Made by a program: the position numbers and the translations under genes. 22,955 nt of DNA from positions 1-22,955 of the IMG/VR virus record IMGVR_UViG_3300040781_000186. One strand, written 5' to 3'. A model generated the notes under the pieces. The model was given only the letters and a program-made list of their open reading frames with translations. It was not told the DNA's origin and searched no databases. Origin of the DNA: a virus. Shown piece by piece: positions 21,132 to 22,955 of this stretch (positions are counted from its first letter, which is position 1; the number at the start of each line of letters is the position of its first letter).

Positions 21132-21183
21132 CCATGTGCGTCCCAAACTGGGCGCTCTCTAAAACATCAGGAGATACACATGG
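21132..21183 (+). promoter_or_regulatory. Start-codon-sequestering inverted repeat over a late promoter
   Basis: CCATGTG (21132-21138) pairs perfectly with CACATGG (21177-21183), which contains the ATG (21180-21182). The 5' arm covers predicted -5 to +2. Inside lies a GCG-T-CCC/GGGCGC stem-loop (21138-21155, 5-nt loop) and the AGGAG at 21169-21173. Confidence 0.62.
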
Positions 21184-21734
21184 AACGTAAACTAACAACT
21201 GGCGGCACGTCAGCCAATCTACCCATGGGCTGGGGTGAGCCTTGGGGATATCCAAGAAATAAAACATTCATTTGGCTGGGCGAAGAAGCAGCTACTGAAG
21301 ACGATATCGCTCGCCTGCGTAGCAAGGTACCTGGCGCCAAAGTTGACAAGCTTTCGCTCGTGGGAACACATGCCCGTGACTGGAATGCCAAGCAGTACGT
21401 GGACAAGTTTGGTGATCGTGAAGCACTGCTCAAGTCCGGTAAGCTGGGTGACCCTTGGGAAACACTGAACTGCCCAGGCGGTCTGGGATCATGGGAATAT
21501 CAGAGCCAGGATCTGCCAGCAGGTTTTGATCGTGTGATGGCGCCACGCAAATGGTTGTGGGATGACCGAGTCAAGCCTGTGAAGCTAGAGCGCAGCAAAG
21601 GCGGTGAGCCTGCGCATATTGTAGACAAAGGTGACGGTCACCGTGATAGTTACATTGGCGGACGGCCCAAGACTCCCGCAGCAGACATCTATAAGCTCAA
21701 GTGGGATGCTGAGACACAAAAGCACAAGCTGTAA
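21180..21734 (+). CDS. Unknown late protein (184 aa), Trp-rich
   Basis: ATG 21180 has AGGAG 6 bases upstream and a late promoter, so it is probably late and virion- or assembly-related. The product (MERKLTTGGTSANLPMGWGE, then PWGYPRNKTFIWLGEEAATE) is rich in Trp, Gly, Pro and Lys, largely without hydrophobic helices, and has acidic-basic mixed regions (RVKPVKLERSKGGEPAHIVDK). No signal peptide, membrane segment or catalytic motif. The Trp/Gly/Pro-rich pattern is like some structural linker proteins, but no family is recognised. Confidence 0.78.
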   Translation: MERKLTTGGTSANLPMGWGEPWGYPRNKTFIWLGEEAATEDDIARLRSKVPGAKVDKLSLVGTHARDWNAKQYVDKFGDREALLKSGKLGDPWETLNCPGGLGSWEYQSQDLPAGFDRVMAPRKWLWDDRVKPVKLERSKGGEPAHIVDKGDGHRDSYIGGRPKTPAADIYKLKWDAETQKHKL

Positions 21735-21736
21735 TA

Positions 21737-21790
21737 GATCTCATAAATAGTTGCAAGTCCCGGCGCAAGCCGGGCGCAACACAGGAGATC
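21737..21790 (+). promoter_or_regulatory. Composite hairpin hiding the Shine-Dalgarno of the lipoprotein gene
   Basis: GATCTC (21737-21742) pairs with GAGATC (21785-21790), which overlaps the GGAG Shine-Dalgarno (21784-21787). Inside, GTTGC (21750-21754) pairs with GCAAC (21776-21780) and CCCGGC (21759-21764) with GCCGGG (21769-21774), capped by a GCAA (GNRA) tetraloop. The first 5' arm lies upstream of predicted +1 (21755). The inner GNRA hairpin would remain at the 5' end of the late mRNA. Confidence 0.7.
21742..21749 (+). promoter_or_regulatory. Late promoter (CATAAATA) for the lipoprotein gene
   Basis: CATAAATA matches the late consensus at 7 of 8 positions. Predicted +1 is 21755, four bases before the GNRA hairpin. 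The ATG is 39 bases downstream of +1. Confidence 0.74.
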
Positions 21791-21793
21791 AAC

Positions 21794-22177
21794 ATGAAAC
21801 AAATTCTAACCCTGGCACTTGCCTTGGTTCTGGTAGCTTGCGCACAGCAAGACATCAGCCCCACAGGTTCAGCCATGCAGGGAACACCAGTCAACCTTCG
21901 CGCAGAAGCATATGTACAAATGTGTGCTCGTGAGCCCAACAGTGTTCTTTGTCCTCAAGACATATCTGTAACCAACAGCAACGCTGATGAAGTCATGCGA
22001 CAGGTTTGCCAGGATGGTAACTCATTCTTCTGGTGCGATCCAGTTGATGCACAGCCTGCTACTGGCACACGCATTCAGCGTGACCCCTCATACATGCAAG
22101 GCGAAAAGGTTCGAGTAAAAGCTCAGGCATATCAAGATATGTGTGCGCGTAATCCAGAATCGGTGCTGTGCCCATGA
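21794..22177 (+). CDS. Late lipoprotein with three Cys-x8-Cys repeats
   Basis: This 127-aa protein has a type II signal peptide: MKQ, hydrophobic LTLALALVLV, then the lipobox LVAC with lipidated Cys16. The mature part holds three repeats with Cys-x8-Cys (44/53, 72/81 and 117/126). The first and third are 29-residue copies (residues 26-54 and 99-127) sharing SxMQG, AxAY, MCAR and SVLCP, identical at 18 of 29 positions. The middle copy is divergent (VMRQVCQDGNSFFWCDP). It is expected to sit in the periplasm, disulfide-linked, and anchored in a membrane. Late expression with a GNRA leader hairpin suggests a role late in infection, perhaps lysis, envelope disruption or exclusion. It overlaps the protease gene by ATGA, so the two proteins may act together. 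Confidence 0.85.
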   Translation: MKQILTLALALVLVACAQQDISPTGSAMQGTPVNLRAEAYVQMCAREPNSVLCPQDISVTNSNADEVMRQVCQDGNSFFWCDPVDAQPATGTRIQRDPSYMQGEKVRVKAQAYQDMCARNPESVLCP

Positions 22178-22728
22178 ACTTTATAGAGCGTATTATTGCA
22201 TGGATCAAGGAGTTTTTGGGCACGTTCGGCGAGCAGTCCAGAGATGATGTACCGCCACCACCAGCACCACCACCAGAGCCCATACCCGAACCACCCAAAC
22301 CCCGAATCAGAGATGGAGTAGTCATGATGACCAAGAAAGACCTAGAGCAACTGCAAGCCCGAGCATTTCGCTTGTTCAATTACGAGTTCGACGACCGACA
22401 GTACAATGTCATGGAAGACTGGCGCAGTCACGCTGACGTGCTAGCAGAAGGCAAAGAGTTCACAGACGATTGTGACGGCTATGCCTTTACCATTTGCGAG
22501 ACCTTGATCAACATGGGTGCGCCCAAAGAGAACGTCAAGTTCATCGTGTGTGAGACCGAAACAGGAGAAGGCCACGCTGTAGCAGGATACACCCTGGGTG
22601 ATAAAACCTACATCCTGGAAAATCGTTATCGCGAAGTATATGACTGGACCGACCGTCCCGGATATATCTGGAACTTCTTCATGAAGTTCGACGAGCCAGG
22701 TCAGTGGTACAAGGTCACAAACGGCTAA
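22174..22728 (+). CDS. BTLCP transglutaminase-like cysteine protease with proline-rich linker
   Basis: This 184-aa protein has three parts. Residues 1-20 (MNFIERIIAWIKEFLGTFGE) form an amphipathic helix without a cleavable signal. Residues ~25-45 are an acidic-proline linker (VPPPPAPPPEPIPEPPKP). Residues ~55-180 are a bacterial transglutaminase-like cysteine protease (BTLCP) domain, with Cys100 in DDCDGYAF, His134 in GEGHAVAGY and Asn150 in ILENRY (third catalytic position). Many BTLCP proteins act in periplasmic protein processing; phage members are poorly known. ATG 22174 makes an ATGA overlap with the lipoprotein stop. GTG 22168 is an alternative start. Coupling to the lipoprotein suggests an envelope role. 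Confidence 0.82.
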   Translation: MNFIERIIAWIKEFLGTFGEQSRDDVPPPPAPPPEPIPEPPKPRIRDGVVMMTKKDLEQLQARAFRLFNYEFDDRQYNVMEDWRSHADVLAEGKEFTDDCDGYAFTICETLINMGAPKENVKFIVCETETGEGHAVAGYTLGDKTYILENRYREVYDWTDRPGYIWNFFMKFDEPGQWYKVTNG

Positions 22729-22734
22729 AAAGGC

Positions 22735-22762
22735 TTGACAATGTCTCCAGTCATGCTATCAT
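22735..22762 (+). promoter_or_regulatory. Extended -10 sigma70-type early promoter (copy 4)
   Basis: TTGACA (22735-22740), 16-base spacer, TGC plus TATCAT (22757-22762). Predicted +1 is about 22769. A perfect palindrome-like hairpin ATGGTA-TTC-TACCAT (22761-22775) spans the end of the -10 and the start site, and could be an operator or a leader hairpin. Confidence 0.8.
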
Positions 22763-22799
22763 GGTATTCTACCATTAGCAAGGAAGTAGCATGGACTGG
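22747..22799 (+). promoter_or_regulatory. 12-bp start-sequestering inverted repeat, 5' arm inside the promoter
   Basis: CCAGTCATGCTA (22747-22758) pairs with TAGCAT (22787-22792) and GACTGG (22794-22799), with one bulged G (22793) and no mismatches. The 3' arm contains the ATG (22791-22793). The 5' arm covers the promoter spacer and -10, upstream of +1 (22769). Shine-Dalgarno AAGGAAG (22780-22786) is in the loop. Confidence 0.75.
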
Positions 22800-22955
22800 A
22801 GCATTTTACTACCGTACGTCATAGGCACCGTCATGGGTCTGTATTTCGGCTTCAAGCGTGGTATACGCATGGGCGCCAATCTCACAGTCATTCAGCTCTG
22901 CGCAGCAGGCTATCTTAAGTACACGGGCAATCCTGCCCAAGACGTTGAACTGTAC
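22791..22955 (+). CDS. Start of a small early membrane protein (runs off the window)
   Basis: ATG 22791 has AAGGAAG 4 bases upstream and lies 22 bases after the predicted +1 of the promoter at 22735. Fifty-five codons are visible (MDWSILLPYVIGTVMGLYFG, then FKRGIRMGANLTVIQLCAAG) and the frame remains open to the window end. Residues 4-20 form a membrane helix followed by a positively charged FKRGIR, so an N-out/C-in orientation is likely. It is expected to be cut by the edge. No family recognised; its promoter and position suggest another early membrane protein like the one at 17258. Confidence 0.75.
   Translation, partial: MDWSILLPYVIGTVMGLYFGFKRGIRMGANLTVIQLCAAGYLKYTGNPAQDVELY

Noticed and set aside
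1-22955. CRISPR array, insertion sequence, integrase, attachment site or replication origin
   Set aside because: No repeated spacers, transposase motifs, terminal inverted repeats or recombinase motifs were seen on either strand.

Overview
The window looks like part of the genome of a T4-like (Pantevenvirales-type) tailed phage, probably from an aquatic environment. The evidence is: nearly gapless coding with ATGA/TAATG junctions; T4-type late promoter motifs (NATAAATA) in several intergenic gaps; an E. coli-like class Ia nrdA/nrdB pair with a glutaredoxin; a PAAR spike-tip protein; a very large tail-fibre-like protein; and blocks of tiny genes behind strong host sigma70-type promoters. There are no photosynthesis genes, tRNAs, CRISPR arrays, integrase or insertion sequences. 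The host appears to be a bacterium with E. coli-like sigma70 and Shine-Dalgarno signals. The host cannot be named from this sequence.

Layout. 1-5403: rightward structural/accessory block with the tail of an unknown gene, an SGNH hydrolase, a RecB/Cas4-type PD-(D/E)XK nuclease, a 1107-residue fibre-like virion protein and an unknown protein. 5400-10016: nucleotide reduction operon behind its own 17-bp-spaced sigma70 promoter (nrdA, a sulfotransferase-like gene, nrdB, glutaredoxin, an Sm-like gene). 10012-10300: PAAR protein. 10295-12675: leftward pair, a subtilisin-like protease followed by a radical-SAM-like protein without the iron-sulfur cysteines. 12753-17197: rightward late block with a PP-loop ATP pyrophosphatase, a 57-aa conserved small protein, two GT-A glycosyltransferases and an unknown 380-aa protein. 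17201-20587: early-type region with small unknown proteins, a YqiA-like esterase, a dCMP deaminase and a DUF454 (YbaN-like) membrane protein. 20592-22728: DEDDh exonuclease, an unknown late protein, a Cys-repeat lipoprotein and a BTLCP cysteine protease. 22735-22955: another early promoter and a truncated small membrane protein gene.

Main observation. At about eight promoters, early and late, an inverted repeat has its 3' arm over the Shine-Dalgarno and/or start codon of the next gene. Its 5' arm lies inside, or just upstream of, that gene's own promoter, before or around the predicted +1. RNA started at the local promoter would lack most or all of the 5' arm and be translatable. RNA reading through from upstream would fold and hide the start. 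T4 uses this trick for a few late genes (e, soc, 49, I-TevI). Here it appears to be used repeatedly and in both directions: late genes protected from early read-through, and early genes (17258, 22791) from late read-through. I see no convincing intrinsic terminator, so such RNA self-silencing could replace terminators in setting the timing of expression. Two other late genes (10025, 16055) have a late -10 motif placed so that the predicted +1 is the A of ATG, which suggests leaderless mRNAs.

All functions are read from motifs by eye. No database search or RNA folding was run.
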